DNA of 64,000 bases, taken from assembly GCF_030687495.1 (NCBI RefSeq), contig NZ_CP117435.1:3724501-3788500 (forward strand), read 5' to 3'. This DNA is from Pseudomonas sp. FP453. Lineage in GTDB: Bacteria; Pseudomonadota; Gammaproteobacteria; Pseudomonadales; Pseudomonadaceae. Under the pieces are notes generated by a model, which searched no databases, had not been told where the DNA came from, and saw nothing but the letters and a program-made list of their open reading frames with translations. The number at the start of each line of letters is the position of its first letter. The stretch's first letter is position 1. Of this stretch, positions 1 through 11,235 are shown piece by piece. The position numbers and the translations under genes are program-made.

Positions 1-386
1 CGGATTTCATGGTTATCGCCGGCACCTGCTTCATCAAGATGGCGCCGATCATCCAGCGTCTCTACGAGCAAATGCTCGAACCGAAGTGGGTTATCTCCAT
101 GGGTTCGTGCGCCAACTCCGGTGGCATGTACGACATCTACTCCGTTGTCCAAGGGGTGGACAAGTTCCTGCCCGTGGATGTCTACGTGCCCGGCTGCCCG
201 CCCCGCCCCGAAGCGTTCCTGCAAGGCTTGATGCTGTTGCAGGAATCGATTGGCAAGGAGCGTCGCCCACTGTCCTGGGTCGTCGGCGATCAAGGCGTTT
301 ACCGCGCCGAGATGCCTTCGCAAAAGGAACAGCGCCGCGAACAGCGAATCGCAGTGACCAACCTGCGCAGCCCCGACGAAGTCTGA
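1..386 (+). CDS. nuoB: NADH-quinone oxidoreductase subunit B (NuoB), 3' part
   Basis: C-terminal 127 codons of the NuoB subunit of respiratory complex I; the 5' end lies outside the window (reading frame starts at base 3). NuoB sits in the membrane-proximal part of the peripheral arm and carries the terminal [4Fe-4S] cluster N2 that passes electrons to quinone. Visible hallmarks are the MGSCANSGG and VPGCPPRPE segments, whose cysteines are N2 ligands in the family. It ends 73 bases before nuoCD, as the second or third gene of the usual nuoABCDEFGHIJKLMN order. The identity is certain; only the start is missing. Confidence 0.97.
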   Translation, partial: DFMVIAGTCFIKMAPIIQRLYEQMLEPKWVISMGSCANSGGMYDIYSVVQGVDKFLPVDVYVPGCPPRPEAFLQGLMLLQESIGKERRPLSWVVGDQGVYRAEMPSQKEQRREQRIAVTNLRSPDEV

Positions 387-459
387 TCCAGTCCGCTTCT
401 TTTTATAGAACGAAAACCTGGCTTCATTCTTTACGTTGACCGAAAGCGATAAAAAAACC

Positions 460-2244
460 ATGACTACAGGCAGCGCTCTGTACATCCCGCCTTATAAGGC
501 AGACGACCAGGATGTGGTCGTCGAACTCAATAACCGTTTTGGCCCTGACGCCTTCACCGCCCAGGCCACGCGCACCGGCATGCCGGTGCTGTGGGTGGCG
601 CGCGCCAAGCTCGTCGAAGTCCTGACCTTCCTGCGTAACCTGCCCAAGCCGTACGTCATGCTCTATGACCTGCATGGCGTGGACGAGCGTCTGCGCACCA
701 AGCGTCAAGGGCTGCCGAGCGGCGCCGACTTCACCGTGTTCTACCACCTAATGTCGATCGAACGTAACAGCGACGTGATGATCAAGGTCGCGCTGAGCGA
801 AAGCGACCTGAGCGTCCCGACCGTGACCGGTATCTGGCCGAACGCCAGCTGGTACGAGCGTGAAGTCTGGGACATGTTCGGTATCGACTTCCCGGGCCAC
901 CCGCACCTGACGCGCATCATGATGCCGCCCACGTGGGAAGGTCACCCGCTGCGCAAGGACTTCCCTGCCCGCGCCACCGAATTCGACCCGTTCAGCCTCA
1001 ACCTCGCCAAGCAGCAGCTTGAAGAAGAAGCCGCGCGCTTCCGTCCGGAAGACTGGGGCATGAAACGCTCCGGCACCAACGAGGACTACATGTTCCTCAA
1101 CCTGGGCCCGAACCACCCTTCGGCTCACGGTGCCTTCCGTATCATCCTGCAACTGGACGGCGAAGAAATCGTCGACTGCGTGCCGGACATCGGCTACCAC
1201 CACCGTGGTGCCGAGAAGATGGCTGAGCGCCAGTCGTGGCACAGCTTCATCCCGTACACCGACCGTATCGACTACCTCGGCGGCGTGATGAACAACCTGC
1301 CGTACGTGCTCTCGGTCGAGAAGCTGGCCGGCATCAAGGTCCCGGACCGCGTCGACACCATCCGCATCATGATGGCCGAGTTCTTCCGCATCACCAGCCA
1401 CCTGCTGTTCCTGGGTACCTATATCCAGGACGTCGGCGCCATGACCCCGGTGTTCTTCACTTTCACCGACCGTCAGCGCGCCTACAAGGTCATCGAAGCC
1501 ATCACCGGTTTCCGCCTGCACCCGGCCTGGTACCGCATCGGCGGCGTGGCCCACGACCTGCCGAACGGCTGGGAGCGCCTGGTCAAGGAATTCATCGACT
1601 GGATGCCCAAGCGTCTGGACGAGTACCAGAAGGCCGCGCTGGACAACAGCATCCTCAAGGGTCGGACCATCGGCGTCGCTGCCTACAACACCAAAGAGGC
1701 CCTCGAATGGGGCGTCACCGGTGCTGGCCTGCGTTCCACCGGTTGCGATTTCGACCTGCGCAAGGCGCGCCCGTACTCCGGCTACGAGAACTTCGAATTT
1801 GAAGTACCGCTGGCGGCCAATGGCGATGCCTACGACCGTTGCATCGTGCGCGTCGAAGAAATGCGCCAGAGCCTGAAGATCATCGAGCAGTGCATGCGCA
1901 ACATGCCGGCCGGCCCGTACAAGGCGGATCACCCGCTGACCACGCCGCCGCCGAAAGAGCGCACGCTGCAACACATCGAAACCCTGATCACGCACTTCCT
2001 GCAGGTTTCGTGGGGCCCGGTCATGCCGGCCAACGAATCCTTCCAGATGATTGAAGCGACCAAGGGTATCAACAGTTATTACCTGACGAGCGATGGCGGC
2101 ACCATGAGCTACCGCACCCGGATTCGTACCCCAAGCTTCCCGCACTTGCAGCAGATCCCTTCGGTGATCAAAGGCGAGATGGTCGCGGACTTGATTGCGT
2201 ACCTGGGTAGTATCGATTTCGTTATGGCCGACGTGGACCGCTAA
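460..2244 (+). CDS. nuoC: NADH-quinone oxidoreductase fused subunits C/D (NuoCD)
   Basis: 594-residue fusion of the NuoC (about residues 30-190) and NuoD (about 210-594) subunits of complex I, the fused form found in gamma-proteobacteria such as Pseudomonas and E. coli. NuoD forms, with NuoB, the quinone-reduction cavity; the conserved GYHHRGAEK segment near residue 244 is visible. The ATG at 460 (protein [11 protein letters not shown]) is preferred over an in-frame TTG at 436, because the family normally begins there and the extra eight residues look non-conserved. Two bases separate its stop from nuoE, consistent with one operon. Confidence 0.96.
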   Translation: MTTGSALYIPPYKADDQDVVVELNNRFGPDAFTAQATRTGMPVLWVARAKLVEVLTFLRNLPKPYVMLYDLHGVDERLRTKRQGLPSGADFTVFYHLMSIERNSDVMIKVALSESDLSVPTVTGIWPNASWYEREVWDMFGIDFPGHPHLTRIMMPPTWEGHPLRKDFPARATEFDPFSLNLAKQQLEEEAARFRPEDWGMKRSGTNEDYMFLNLGPNHPSAHGAFRIILQLDGEEIVDCVPDIGYHHRGAEKMAERQSWHSFIPYTDRIDYLGGVMNNLPYVLSVEKLAGIKVPDRVDTIRIMMAEFFRITSHLLFLGTYIQDVGAMTPVFFTFTDRQRAYKVIEAITGFRLHPAWYRIGGVAHDLPNGWERLVKEFIDWMPKRLDEYQKAALDNSILKGRTIGVAAYNTKEALEWGVTGAGLRSTGCDFDLRKARPYSGYENFEFEVPLAANGDAYDRCIVRVEEMRQSLKIIEQCMRNMPAGPYKADHPLTTPPPKERTLQHIETLITHFLQVSWGPVMPANESFQMIEATKGINSYYLTSDGGTMSYRTRIRTPSFPHLQQIPSVIKGEMVADLIAYLGSIDFVMADVDR

Positions 2245-2246
2245 GC

Positions 2247-2744
2247 ATGAACAGCACGCTTATCCAGACAGACCGTTTCACCCTCAGTGAAACCGAGCGC
2301 TCGGCCATCGAGCACGAGTTGCATCACTACGAAGACCCGCGCGCGGCGTCGATCGAAGCCTTGAAGATCGTCCAGAAGGAACGTGGCTGGGTGCCGGACG
2401 GCGCCCTCTACGCCATCGGCGAGATCCTCGGCATCCCGGCCAGCGACGTTGAAGGCGTGGCCACGTTCTACAGCCAGATCTTCCGTCAGCCCGTAGGCCG
2501 CCACATCATTCGCGTGTGCGACAGCATGGTCTGCTACATCGGTGGCCACGAGAAAGTGGTCGACGCGATCCAGACCAAACTGGGCATCGGCCTCGGCCAG
2601 ACCACCGCAGACGGGCGTTTCACCCTGCTGCCGGTGTGCTGCCTGGGCAACTGCGACAAGGCGCCGGCGTTGATGATCGACGACGACACATTCGGTGACG
2701 TGCAGGCAGCTGGCGTGACCCAATTGCTCGAGGGCTACCCATGA
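2247..2744 (+). CDS. nuoE: NADH-quinone oxidoreductase subunit E (NuoE)
   Basis: 165-residue thioredoxin-fold subunit of the NADH-oxidising module of complex I. It binds the [2Fe-2S] cluster N1a; the four expected cysteines are visible at residues 91, 96, 132 and 136 in CDSMVC and CCLGNC. Length is normal for the family. It starts two bases after nuoCD and overlaps the start of nuoF by four bases (ATGA), indicating translational coupling with its NuoF partner. Confidence 0.96.
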   Translation: MNSTLIQTDRFTLSETERSAIEHELHHYEDPRAASIEALKIVQKERGWVPDGALYAIGEILGIPASDVEGVATFYSQIFRQPVGRHIIRVCDSMVCYIGGHEKVVDAIQTKLGIGLGQTTADGRFTLLPVCCLGNCDKAPALMIDDDTFGDVQAAGVTQLLEGYP

Positions 2745-4096
2745 CCCTTACATCTTTCGGCCCGGCCAACCTGATCAAGCGTTCGCCTGAAACCCACCCG
2801 CTGACCTGGCGCCTGCGTGACGATGCCGAGCCTGTCTGGCTCGACGAGTACCAGGCCAAGAACGGTTACGCAGCGGCGCGCAAGGCCTTCGCCGACATGG
2901 CCCAGGACGATATCGTCCAGACCGTGAAAGACGCCGGCCTCAAAGGTCGCGGCGGTGCAGGCTTCCCCACGGGCGTTAAGTGGGGCCTGATGCCAAAAGA
3001 CGAATCCATCAACATCCGCTACCTGCTGTGCAACGCGGATGAAATGGAGCCGAACACCTGGAAAGACCGCATGCTGATGGAGCAACTGCCCCATCTGCTG
3101 ATCGAAGGCATGCTCATCAGCGCCCGCGCGCTGAAAACCTACCGTGGCTATATCTTCCTGCGGGGCGAGTACACCACCGCCGCCAAGCACCTCAACCGTG
3201 CCGTGGAAGAAGCCAAGGCAGCGGGCCTGCTGGGCAAGAACATCCTCGGTTCGGGTTTCGACTTCGAACTGTTCGTGCACACCGGCGCCGGGCGTTATAT
3301 CTGCGGTGAAGAAACCGCACTGATCAACTCCCTCGAAGGCCGCCGCGCCAACCCGCGCTCCAAGCCGCCCTTCCCTGCCGCCGTGGGCGTGTGGGGCAAG
3401 CCGACGTGCGTGAACAACGTCGAGACCCTGTGCAACGTGCCGGCGATCATCGCCGACGGCGTGGACTGGTACAAATCGTTGGCCCGCGAAGGCAGCGAAG
3501 ACATGGGCACCAAGCTCATGGGCTTCTCCGGCAAGGTCAAGAACCCTGGCCTGTGGGAACTGCCGTTCGGCGTCACCGCACGCGAACTGTTCGAGGACTA
3601 CGCCGGCGGCATGCGCGACGGCTACACCTTGAAAGCCTGGCAGCCAGGCGGCGCCGGTACCGGTTTCCTGCTCCCTGAGCACCTCGACGCACAGATGTAT
3701 GCCGGCGGCATCGGCAAGGTCGGCACCCGGATGGGTACCGGCCTGGCGATGGCGGTGGACAACACCGTGAACATGGTCTCGCTGCTGCGCAACATGGAAC
3801 AGTTCTTCGCCCGCGAATCCTGCGGCTTCTGCACCCCATGCCGCGACGGTCTGCCGTGGAGCGTGAAACTGCTGATGGCCCTGGAAAACGGCGAAGGCCG
3901 CGAGGGCGACATCGAGACCCTGCTGGGTCTGGTCGGTTTCCTCGGCCCAGGCAAGACGTTCTGTGCGCACGCACCGGGCGCCGTGGAGCCATTGGGCAGC
4001 GCTATCAAATACTTCCGCTCGGAGTTCGAAGCCGGCATCGCGCCTACCAGCGCCGCCGTCCCGCCTCTGGCGAGGCCGATCGTAGTCGGCGCGTAA
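2741..4096 (+). CDS. nuoF: NADH-quinone oxidoreductase subunit F (NuoF), NADH/FMN site
   Basis: 451-residue catalytic entry subunit of complex I: it binds NADH and FMN and carries [4Fe-4S] cluster N3. The glycine-rich nucleotide loop [10 protein letters not shown] is at about residues 70-79, and the N3 ligands are visible as SCGFCTPC (cysteines 361, 364, 367) plus Cys408 in the TFCAH segment. Its start overlaps nuoE by four bases. It is followed by an unusually long 135-base gap before nuoG that contains a hairpin, whereas most nuo junctions here overlap or are nearly so. Confidence 0.96.
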   Translation: MTLTSFGPANLIKRSPETHPLTWRLRDDAEPVWLDEYQAKNGYAAARKAFADMAQDDIVQTVKDAGLKGRGGAGFPTGVKWGLMPKDESINIRYLLCNADEMEPNTWKDRMLMEQLPHLLIEGMLISARALKTYRGYIFLRGEYTTAAKHLNRAVEEAKAAGLLGKNILGSGFDFELFVHTGAGRYICGEETALINSLEGRRANPRSKPPFPAAVGVWGKPTCVNNVETLCNVPAIIADGVDWYKSLAREGSEDMGTKLMGFSGKVKNPGLWELPFGVTARELFEDYAGGMRDGYTLKAWQPGGAGTGFLLPEHLDAQMYAGGIGKVGTRMGTGLAMAVDNTVNMVSLLRNMEQFFARESCGFCTPCRDGLPWSVKLLMALENGEGREGDIETLLGLVGFLGPGKTFCAHAPGAVEPLGSAIKYFRSEFEAGIAPTSAAVPPLARPIVVGA

Positions 4097-4108
4097 CGCT
4101 TAAAGAAG

Positions 4109-4135
4109 CGAAGGGTCCGTGCCCTTCGCTTTCTC
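4109..4135. promoter_or_regulatory. Hairpin in the nuoF-nuoG spacer
   Basis: The 135-base nuoF-nuoG spacer holds an inverted repeat, AGCGAAGGG and CCCTTCGCT with a six-base loop, followed by TTCTC. It could be a processing or partial-termination element that sets the NuoG level, or a decayed repeat element. There is no long T run, so a full terminator is unlikely. This is inference from the sequence only. Confidence 0.4.
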
Positions 4136-4231
4136 ATGTGCCGGCGCCTTAACGGCTGTGTAGATGCACATGAATAACAAGATTCCATTAGCCACGCCCG
4201 CTGACAACGGGCCAACGAAGAACTTTGAACC

Positions 4232-6948
4232 ATGGCCACTATCCACGTAGACGGCAAAGCGCTCGAAGTCGATGGGGCGGACAACCTGTTACAGGCGTGT
4301 CTGTCACTCGGCCTCGACATCCCGTATTTCTGCTGGCACCCCGCGCTTGGTAGCGTCGGTGCCTGTCGCCAGTGTGCGGTCAAGCAATACACCGACGAGA
4401 ACGACACCCGTGGTCGTATCGTCATGTCGTGCATGACCCCAGCCACCGACAACACCTGGATCTCCATCGAAGATGAAGAATCCAAGGCGTTCCGCGCCAG
4501 TGTCGTCGAATGGCTGATGACCAATCACCCCCACGACTGCCCGGTCTGTGAGGAAGGCGGTCACTGCCACCTGCAAGACATGACAGTGATGACCGGCCAC
4601 AACGAGCGCCGTTATCGCTTCACCAAGCGTACCCACCAGAACCAGCAACTGGGCCCGTTCATTTCCCACGAAATGAACCGCTGCATCGCCTGCTACCGCT
4701 GCGTGCGCTTCTATAAAGACTACGCCGGCGGTACTGACCTCGGCGTGTTCGGCGCCCACGACAACGTGTACTTCGGTCGCGTTGAAGACGGCGTACTGGA
4801 AAGCGAGTTCTCCGGCAACCTCACCGAGGTCTGCCCGACCGGTGTGTTCACCGACAAGACTCACTCCGAGCGCTACAACCGCAAGTGGGACATGCAGTTC
4901 GCCCCGAGCATCTGCCATGGCTGCTCCAGCGGTTGCAACATCTCCCCGGGCGAGCGCTACGGCGAACTGCGTCGCATCGAAAACCGCTTCAACGGTTCGG
5001 TCAACCAGTACTTCCTGTGCGACCGTGGCCGTTTCGGCTATGGCTACGTCAACCGCACAGACCGCCCACGCCAGCCTCTGCTGGCCGGTGGCGCCAAGCT
5101 GAGCCTGGACGACGCGCTGGATAAAGCCGCCGACCTGCTGCGCGGCCGCAACATCGTCGGCATCGGTTCGCCGCGCGCCAGCCTCGAAAGCAACTTCGCC
5201 TTGCGCGAACTGGTCGGCGCCGAGCACTTCTACAGCGGTATCGAAGCCGCCGAGCTGGAGCGCATCCGCCTGGTCCTGCAAGTGCTGAACGACAGCCCGC
5301 TGCCAGTCCCGAACATGCGCGACATCGAAGACCACGACGCCATCTTCGTCCTCGGCGAAGACCTGACCCAGACCGCTGCCCGCGTGGCCCTGTCCCTGCG
5401 CCAGTCGGTGAAAGGCAAGGCCGAAGACATGGCCGACGCCATGCGCGTCCAGCCATGGCTCGACGCCGCGGTGAAAAACATCGGCCAGCACGCGCTGAAC
5501 CCGCTGTTTATCGCCAGCCTGGCTGAGACCAAGCTCGACGACATCGCCGAAGAATGCGTGCACGCCGCACCGGACGACCTGGCCCGCATCGGTTTCGCCG
5601 TGGCCCACGCCCTCGACGCCAGCGCCCCTGCCGTCGAAGGCCTGGACAGCGAAGCCGTGGCCCTGGCCCAGCGTATCGCCGACGCCCTGCTGGCTGCCAA
5701 GCGTCCACTGATCATTGCCGGCACCTCGTTGGGTTCCAAGGCGCTGATCGAAGCCGCAGCCAACATCGCCAAAGCCTTGAAGCTGCGCGACAAGAACGGT
5801 TCCATCAGCCTGGTGGTGCCGGAAGCCAACAGCCTTGGCCTGGCCATGCTCGGTGGCGAGTCCCTGGACGCTGGCCTGCAAGCGGTGATCGACGGCAACG
5901 CCGACGCCATCGTGGTGCTGGAAAACGACCTGTACACCCGCACCGATGCCGCCAAGGTTGACGCGGCACTGGACGCAGCCAAGGTGCTGATCGTCGCCGA
6001 CCACCAGACCACCGCCACCAGCGAACGGGCCGACCTGGTGCTGCCAGCCGCCACCTTCGCCGAAGGCGACGGTACCCTGGTCAGCCAGGAAGGCCGCGCC
6101 CAGCGCTTCTTCCAGGTGTTCGATCCGAAGTACATGGACGCCAGCATCCTGGTTCACGAAGGCTGGCGCTGGCTGCATGCCCTGCGCGCCACCCTGCTGA
6201 ACCAGCCGATCGACTGGACCCAGCTCGACCACGTGACCGCCGCTACCGCTGCCAGCACGCCGCAACTGGCGCGCATCATCGATGCTGCGCCATCCGCCGC
6301 GTTCCGCATCAAGGGCATGAAACTGGCCCGTGAACCGCTGCGTTACTCCGGTCGTACCGCCATGCGCGCCAATATCAGCGTGCACGAACCACGTACGCCG
6401 CAAAGACCCGGATACCGCGTTCGCCTTCTCCATGGAAGGCTACTCGGGTTCGGCCGAACCCCGTCAGCAGGTGCCATTCGCCTGGTCGCCGGGCTGGAAC
6501 TCGCCGCAGGCCTGGAACAAGTTCCAGGACGAAGTCGGTGGTCATATCCGCGCTGGCGACCCGGGCACCCGCCTGATCGAAAGCACCGGTGACGCCCTGA
6601 ACTGGTTCGCTGCCGTACCGCGTCCGTTCAACCCGGCCCAGGGCACCTGGCAGGTTGTGCCGTTCTTCCACCTGTTCGGCAGCGAAGAGAACTCTTCCAA
6701 GGCCGCACCGGTGCAAGAGCGCATCCCTGCTGCCCTACGTGTCCGTGGCCAAGTCCGAAGCCGACCGCCTTGGCGTCAACGAAGGTGCCCTGCTCAGCCT
6801 CAACGTGGCCGGCCAGACCCTGCGTCTGCCGCTGCGTATCAATGAAGAGCTGGGCGCTGGCCTGATCGCACTGCCTAAAGGCATCGCCGGTATTCCTGCG
6901 GCGATCTTTGGCAAAACCGTTGACGGTCTGCAGGAGGCAGCGCAATGA
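4232..6948 (+). pseudogene. nuoG: NADH-quinone oxidoreductase subunit G (NuoG), frame disrupted twice
   Basis: Large iron-sulfur subunit of complex I. The intact part shows the N-terminal ferredoxin-type [2Fe-2S] ligands (cysteines from residue 34), the [10 protein letters not shown] segment (103-112), the CIACYRC cluster (151-157) and the CHGCSSGC motif of the extra N7 cluster (228-235), then the molybdopterin-oxidoreductase-like body. The frame breaks twice. At 6402-6404 the run AAA should be AA (CAA GAC, not CAA AGA). Near 6732 one extra G turns CCT GCT CCC TAC out of frame. Removing both bases gives a continuous 904-residue protein, the usual Pseudomonas length, whose stop overlaps nuoH. 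All conserved sequence continues after each break. I regard these as probable sequence errors in a functional gene; a real double frameshift would damage complex I. Confidence 0.9.
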
Positions 6949-7952
6949 CTTGGTTCACGCCGGAAGTAATTGACGTGATCATTTCGGTGGTCAAGGCCAT
7001 CGTGATCCTGTTGGCCGTGGTCGTCGCGGGCGCCCTGCTCAGCTTCGTCGAACGTCGCCTGCTGGGCTGGTGGCAGGACCGTTACGGTCCGAACCGCGTT
7101 GGCCCGTTCGGCATGTTCCAGATCGCGGCCGACATGCTGAAAATGTTCTTCAAGGAAGACTGGACCCCGCCGTTTGCCGACAAGGTGATCTTCACCCTGG
7201 CACCGGTCGTGGCCATGAGCGCCTTGCTGATCGCCTTCGCGATCATCCCGATCACCCCGACCTGGGGCGTGGCGGACCTGAACATCGGCTTGCTGTTCTT
7301 CTTCGCCATGGCCGGCCTGTCGGTCTACGCGGTGCTGTTCGCCGGTTGGTCGAGCAACAACAAGTTCGCCCTGCTGGGCAGCTTGCGGGCTTCGGCCCAG
7401 ACCGTGTCCTACGAAGTGTTCATGGGCCTGGCGCTGATGGGCATCGTGGTGCAGGTGGGCTCGTTCAACATGCGCGACATCGTCGAGTACCAGGCGCAGA
7501 ACCTGTGGTTCATCATTCCGCAGTTCTTCGGCTTCTGTACCTTCTTCATCGCTGGCGTCGCCGTGACTCACCGTCACCCGTTCGACCAACCGGAAGCGGA
7601 ACAGGAACTGGCCGACGGTTACCACATTGAATACGCCGGCATGAAATGGGGCATGTTCTTCGTCGGTGAGTACATCGGCATCATCTTGATCTCGGCCCTG
7701 CTGGTCACGCTGTTCTTCGGCGGCTGGCACGGTCCGTTCGGCATCCTGCCGCAGTTGGCGTTCTTCTGGTTCTTCCTCAAGACCGCGTTCTTCATCATGT
7801 TGTTCATCCTGCTGCGCGCTTCCATTCCGCGTCCACGATACGACCAGGTGATGGATTTCAGCTGGCGCTTCTGCCTGCCGCTGACCCTGATCAATTTGCT
7901 GGTGACGGCTGCCGTTGTGTTGTTGAACACGCCAGCCGGCGCGGTTCAGTGA
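6945..7952 (+). CDS. nuoH: NADH-quinone oxidoreductase subunit H (NuoH)
   Basis: 335-residue integral membrane subunit at the junction of the peripheral and membrane arms of complex I, lining the quinone channel. Multiple hydrophobic helices are visible, with conserved charged loops such as [19 protein letters not shown] near the N-terminus and the acidic loop [19 protein letters not shown] around residues 209-227. The start ATG overlaps the nuoG stop (ATGA), so NuoH translation is coupled to the end of nuoG. Confidence 0.96.
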   Translation: MTWFTPEVIDVIISVVKAIVILLAVVVAGALLSFVERRLLGWWQDRYGPNRVGPFGMFQIAADMLKMFFKEDWTPPFADKVIFTLAPVVAMSALLIAFAIIPITPTWGVADLNIGLLFFFAMAGLSVYAVLFAGWSSNNKFALLGSLRASAQTVSYEVFMGLALMGIVVQVGSFNMRDIVEYQAQNLWFIIPQFFGFCTFFIAGVAVTHRHPFDQPEAEQELADGYHIEYAGMKWGMFFVGEYIGIILISALLVTLFFGGWHGPFGILPQLAFFWFFLKTAFFIMLFILLRASIPRPRYDQVMDFSWRFCLPLTLINLLVTAAVVLLNTPAGAVQ

Positions 7953-7963
7953 GGATTTGACCC

Positions 7964-8512
7964 ATGTTCAAATATATTGGCGACATCGTTAAGGGTACTG
8001 GTACCCAGTTGCGAAGCCTGGTGATGGTTTTCGGCCATGGCTTCCGCAAACGCGACACCCTGCAATACCCGGAAGAAGCGGTGTACCTGCCGCCGCGTTA
8101 TCGCGGCCGTATCGTGCTGACCCGCGACCCCGATGGCGAAGAGCGTTGCGTAGCCTGCAACCTGTGCGCCGTGGCGTGCCCGGTGGGTTGCATCTCCCTG
8201 CAGAAAGCTGAAACCGAAGACGGTCGCTGGTACCCGGACTTCTTCCGCATCAACTTCTCGCGCTGCATTTTCTGCGGCCTCTGCGAGGAAGCTTGCCCGA
8301 CCACCGCGATCCAGCTGACACCGGATTTCGAGATGGCCGAGTTCAAACGTCAGGACCTGGTGTACGAGAAAGAAGATCTGCTGATCTCTGGTCCCGGTAA
8401 AAACCCTGATTACAACTTCTATCGTGTTGCAGGTATGGCCGTTGCCGGTAAGCCGAAAGGCGCCGCACAAAACGAAGCCGAGCCGATCAACGTGAAGAGC
8501 TTGCTGCCTTAA
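7964..8512 (+). CDS. nuoI: NADH-quinone oxidoreductase subunit I (NuoI)
   Basis: 182-residue ferredoxin-like subunit of complex I carrying two [4Fe-4S] clusters, N6a and N6b, between NuoG and NuoB. Both CxxCxxCxxxCP motifs are visible: [12 protein letters not shown] at about residues 62-73 and [12 protein letters not shown] at about 101-112. Length is normal. It lies 11 bases after nuoH and 9 before nuoJ. Confidence 0.96.
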   Translation: MFKYIGDIVKGTGTQLRSLVMVFGHGFRKRDTLQYPEEAVYLPPRYRGRIVLTRDPDGEERCVACNLCAVACPVGCISLQKAETEDGRWYPDFFRINFSRCIFCGLCEEACPTTAIQLTPDFEMAEFKRQDLVYEKEDLLISGPGKNPDYNFYRVAGMAVAGKPKGAAQNEAEPINVKSLLP

Positions 8513-8521
8513 GGAAGAAAG

Positions 8522-9025
8522 ATGGAATTCGCTTTCTATTTCGCGTCCGGTATTGCAGTGGTGTCCACGCTTCGCGTGATCACCAACACCAATCCTGTGC
8601 ACGCCCTGCTCTACCTGATCATTTCGTTGATCGCCGTGGCCATGACCTTTTTCAGCCTCGGCGCACCGTTCGCCGGTGTCCTGGAAGTGATCGCCTACGC
8701 GGGCGCCATCATGGTGCTGTTCGTGTTTGTGGTGATGATGCTCAACCTGGGGCCGGCTTCGGTCGCCCAGGAGCGCGTCTGGCTCAAGCCCGGCATCTGG
8801 CTCGGCCCGGTGATCCTGGCAGCCCTGCTGCTGGGTGAACTGCTGTATGTGCTGTTCGCTCACCAGAGCGGCCAGGCCATCGGCCACACCACCGTAGACG
8901 CCAAGGCCGTGGGCATCAGCCTGTTCGGCCCGTACCTGCTGGTGGTCGAACTGGCTTCGATGCTGCTGCTCGCCGCAGCCATCACCGCCTTCCACTTGGG
9001 CCGCAACGAAGCCAAGGAGCAATGA
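8522..9025 (+). CDS. nuoJ: NADH-quinone oxidoreductase subunit J (NuoJ)
   Basis: 167-residue membrane subunit of complex I with about five hydrophobic helices. The family segment [20 protein letters not shown] is present in the third helix; the pi-bulge in this helix is linked to coupling between quinone reduction and proton pumping in structural work on complex I. A Shine-Dalgarno AAGGAAG lies just before the ATG. The stop overlaps an upstream ATG that precedes nuoK. Confidence 0.95.
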   Translation: MEFAFYFASGIAVVSTLRVITNTNPVHALLYLIISLIAVAMTFFSLGAPFAGVLEVIAYAGAIMVLFVFVVMMLNLGPASVAQERVWLKPGIWLGPVILAALLLGELLYVLFAHQSGQAIGHTTVDAKAVGISLFGPYLLVVELASMLLLAAAITAFHLGRNEAKEQ

Positions 9026-9027
9026 CG

Positions 9028-9336
9028 ATGCCTGCTATTCCTTTGGAGCATGGTCTGGCGGTCGCCGGCATCCTGTTCTGCCTTGGCCTGGTCGGCCTGA
9101 TGGTCCGCCGTAACATTCTGTTCGTGTTGATGAGCCTGGAAATCATGATGAACGCCGCCGCACTGGCGTTCATCGTTGCCGGCGCACGTTGGGGCCAGCC
9201 GGATGGACAAGTCATGTTCATCCTGGTGATCAGCCTGGCAGCCGCCGAGGCCAGTATTGGCCTGGCGATCCTGCTGCAACTGTATCGTCGCTTCCACACG
9301 CTTGATATCGACGCTGCCAGTGAGATGCGCGGATGA
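9028..9336 (+). CDS. nuoK: NADH-quinone oxidoreductase subunit K (NuoK)
   Basis: 102-residue, three-helix membrane subunit of complex I (MrpC/PhaC homologue) with the conserved membrane glutamates expected in helices two and three ([10 protein letters not shown] and [11 protein letters not shown]). Two in-frame ATGs exist at 9022 and 9028. I choose 9028 because AAGGAG at 9014-9019 lies eight bases before it but only two before 9022, and the family usually begins [10 protein letters not shown]. The stop overlaps the nuoL start. Confidence 0.95.
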   Translation: MPAIPLEHGLAVAGILFCLGLVGLMVRRNILFVLMSLEIMMNAAALAFIVAGARWGQPDGQVMFILVISLAAAEASIGLAILLQLYRRFHTLDIDAASEMRG

Positions 9337-11186
9337 ACATGATCTTTCTGACTTTCGTATTCCCCCTGATCGGTTTCCTGCTGCTGTCGTTCTCTCGCGG
9401 GCGCTGGTCGGAAAACCTGTCTGCCCTGGTGGGCGTGGGCTCCATTGGCCTGTCGGCCATCGTGACCGCCTACGTCATCTGGCAATTCAACGTGGCGCCG
9501 CCGGAAGGCGGTCACTACACCCTGGTGCTGTGGCAGTGGATGTCGGTGGAGGGCTTCAAGCCCAACTTCGCCCTCTACGTCGACGGCCTGTCGATCACCA
9601 TGCTTGGCGTGGTCGTCGGCGTGGGCTTCCTGATCCACCTGTTCGCGTCCTGGTACATGCGCGGTGAAGCCGGTTACTCGCGCTTCTTCTCGTACACCAA
9701 CCTGTTTATCGCCAGCATGCTGTTCCTGGTGCTGGGCGATAACCTGTTGTTCCTGTACTTCGGCTGGGAAGGCGTGGGCCTGTGCTCGTACCTGTTGATC
9801 GGTTTCTACTACAGCAACCGCAACAACGGTAACGCGGCACTCAAGGCCTTTATCGTCACCCGTATCGGCGACGTGTTCATGGCCATCGGCCTGTTCATCC
9901 TGTTCCAACAGGTGGGTACGCTGAACATCCAGGAACTGCTGGTGCTGGCGCCGCAGAAATTCCAGGTCGGCGACTTCTGGATCACCCTGGCGACCCTGAT
10001 GCTGCTGGGCGGCGCCGTGGGTAAATCCGCGCAACTGCCGCTGCAAACCTGGCTGGCGGATGCGATGGCCGGTCCTACCCCGGTTTCCGCACTGATTCAC
10101 GCGGCAACGATGGTAACCGCCGGTGTCTACCTGATCGCCCGTACCCACGGCCTGTTCACCCTGGCGCCGGAGATCCTGCATCTTGTCGGCATCGTCGGTG
10201 GCGTGACCCTGGTCCTGGCCGGCTTCGCTGCCCTGGTACAGACCGACATCAAGCGTATCCTCGCCTACTCGACCATGAGCCAGATCGGCTACATGTTCCT
10301 GGCCCTGGGCGTTGGCGCCTGGGACGCGGCGATCTTCCACCTGATGACCCACGCCTTCTTCAAGGCCCTGCTGTTCCTCGCGTCCGGTGCGGTGATCGTT
10401 GCCTGCCACCACGAGCAGAACATCTTCAAGATGGGCGGCCTGTGGAAGAAACTGCCACTGGCCTACGCCAGCTTCATCGTCGGTGGTGCCGCCCTGGCCG
10501 CCCTGCCGTTGGTGACTGCCGGTTTCTACTCCAAGGATGAAATCCTCTGGGAAGCGTTCGCCAGCGGTAACCAGAACCTGCTGTACGCAGGCCTGGTGGG
10601 TGCGTTCATGACCTCGCTGTACACCTTCCGCCTGATCTTCATCACCTTCCACGGTGAAGCCAAGACCGAAGCGCACGCAGGCCACGGCATCTCCCACTGG
10701 CTGCCCTTGTCGGTGCTGATCATCCTGTCGACCTTTGTCGGCGCCCTGATCACCCCGCCACTGGCTGGCGTGCTGCCAGAAAGCGCCGGCCATGCCGGTG
10801 GCGCTGCCAAGCACAGCCTGGAAATCGCCTCGGGCGCCATCGCCATCGCCGGTATCCTGCTGGCCGCGCTGCTGTTCCTCGGCAAGCGTCGCTTCGTGAC
10901 CGCCGTGGCCAACAGTGGCATTGGCCGCTTCCTGTCGGCCTGGTGGTTCGCTGCCTGGGGCTTCGACTGGATCTACGACAAACTGTTCGTCAAGCCATAC
11001 CTGGCCATCAGCCATGTACTGCGCAAAGACCCGCTCGACCAGACCATCGGTTTGATCCCGCGCGCCGCCAAGGCCGGTCACACCGCCCTGAGCCGCAGCG
11101 AGACAGGCCAACTGCGTTGGTATGCAGCGTCCATGGCTGCCGGTGCCGTGCTGGTGATCGGCGCCATCGTCGTGGTAGCTGTGTGA
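9333..11186 (+). CDS. nuoL: NADH-quinone oxidoreductase subunit L (NuoL)
   Basis: 617-residue antiporter-like membrane subunit at the distal end of complex I, homologous to MrpA. Conserved family features include the [12 protein letters not shown] and [19 protein letters not shown] segments and the lysine-bearing channel helix around [20 protein letters not shown], followed by the [18 protein letters not shown] block. The C-terminal amphipathic lateral helix region is present. The start overlaps nuoK by four bases; a second ATG six bases downstream is also possible. Confidence 0.96.
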   Translation: MNMIFLTFVFPLIGFLLLSFSRGRWSENLSALVGVGSIGLSAIVTAYVIWQFNVAPPEGGHYTLVLWQWMSVEGFKPNFALYVDGLSITMLGVVVGVGFLIHLFASWYMRGEAGYSRFFSYTNLFIASMLFLVLGDNLLFLYFGWEGVGLCSYLLIGFYYSNRNNGNAALKAFIVTRIGDVFMAIGLFILFQQVGTLNIQELLVLAPQKFQVGDFWITLATLMLLGGAVGKSAQLPLQTWLADAMAGPTPVSALIHAATMVTAGVYLIARTHGLFTLAPEILHLVGIVGGVTLVLAGFAALVQTDIKRILAYSTMSQIGYMFLALGVGAWDAAIFHLMTHAFFKALLFLASGAVIVACHHEQNIFKMGGLWKKLPLAYASFIVGGAALAALPLVTAGFYSKDEILWEAFASGNQNLLYAGLVGAFMTSLYTFRLIFITFHGEAKTEAHAGHGISHWLPLSVLIILSTFVGALITPPLAGVLPESAGHAGGAAKHSLEIASGAIAIAGILLAALLFLGKRRFVTAVANSGIGRFLSAWWFAAWGFDWIYDKLFVKPYLAISHVLRKDPLDQTIGLIPRAAKAGHTALSRSETGQLRWYAASMAAGAVLVIGAIVVVAV

Positions 11187-11235
11187 CTATGAACTTTGCC
11201 AACTTTGCGAACTTGCGAAAGGAAACGAGCCTGTC

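Noticed and set aside
748..2145. Long open frame antisense to nuoCD
   Set aside because: High G+C and codon bias leave the opposite strand open; the predicted protein is His/Asp-rich low-complexity sequence with no ribosome site or family features. The same holds for the frames opposite nuoG, nuoL, nuoN, phaA and others.
6402..6732. Programmed ribosomal frameshifting in nuoG
   Set aside because: Both sites need -1 shifts to regain frame, but no slippery heptamer with downstream pseudoknot is seen, and complex I genes are not known to use recoding. An extra base in the sequence is simpler.
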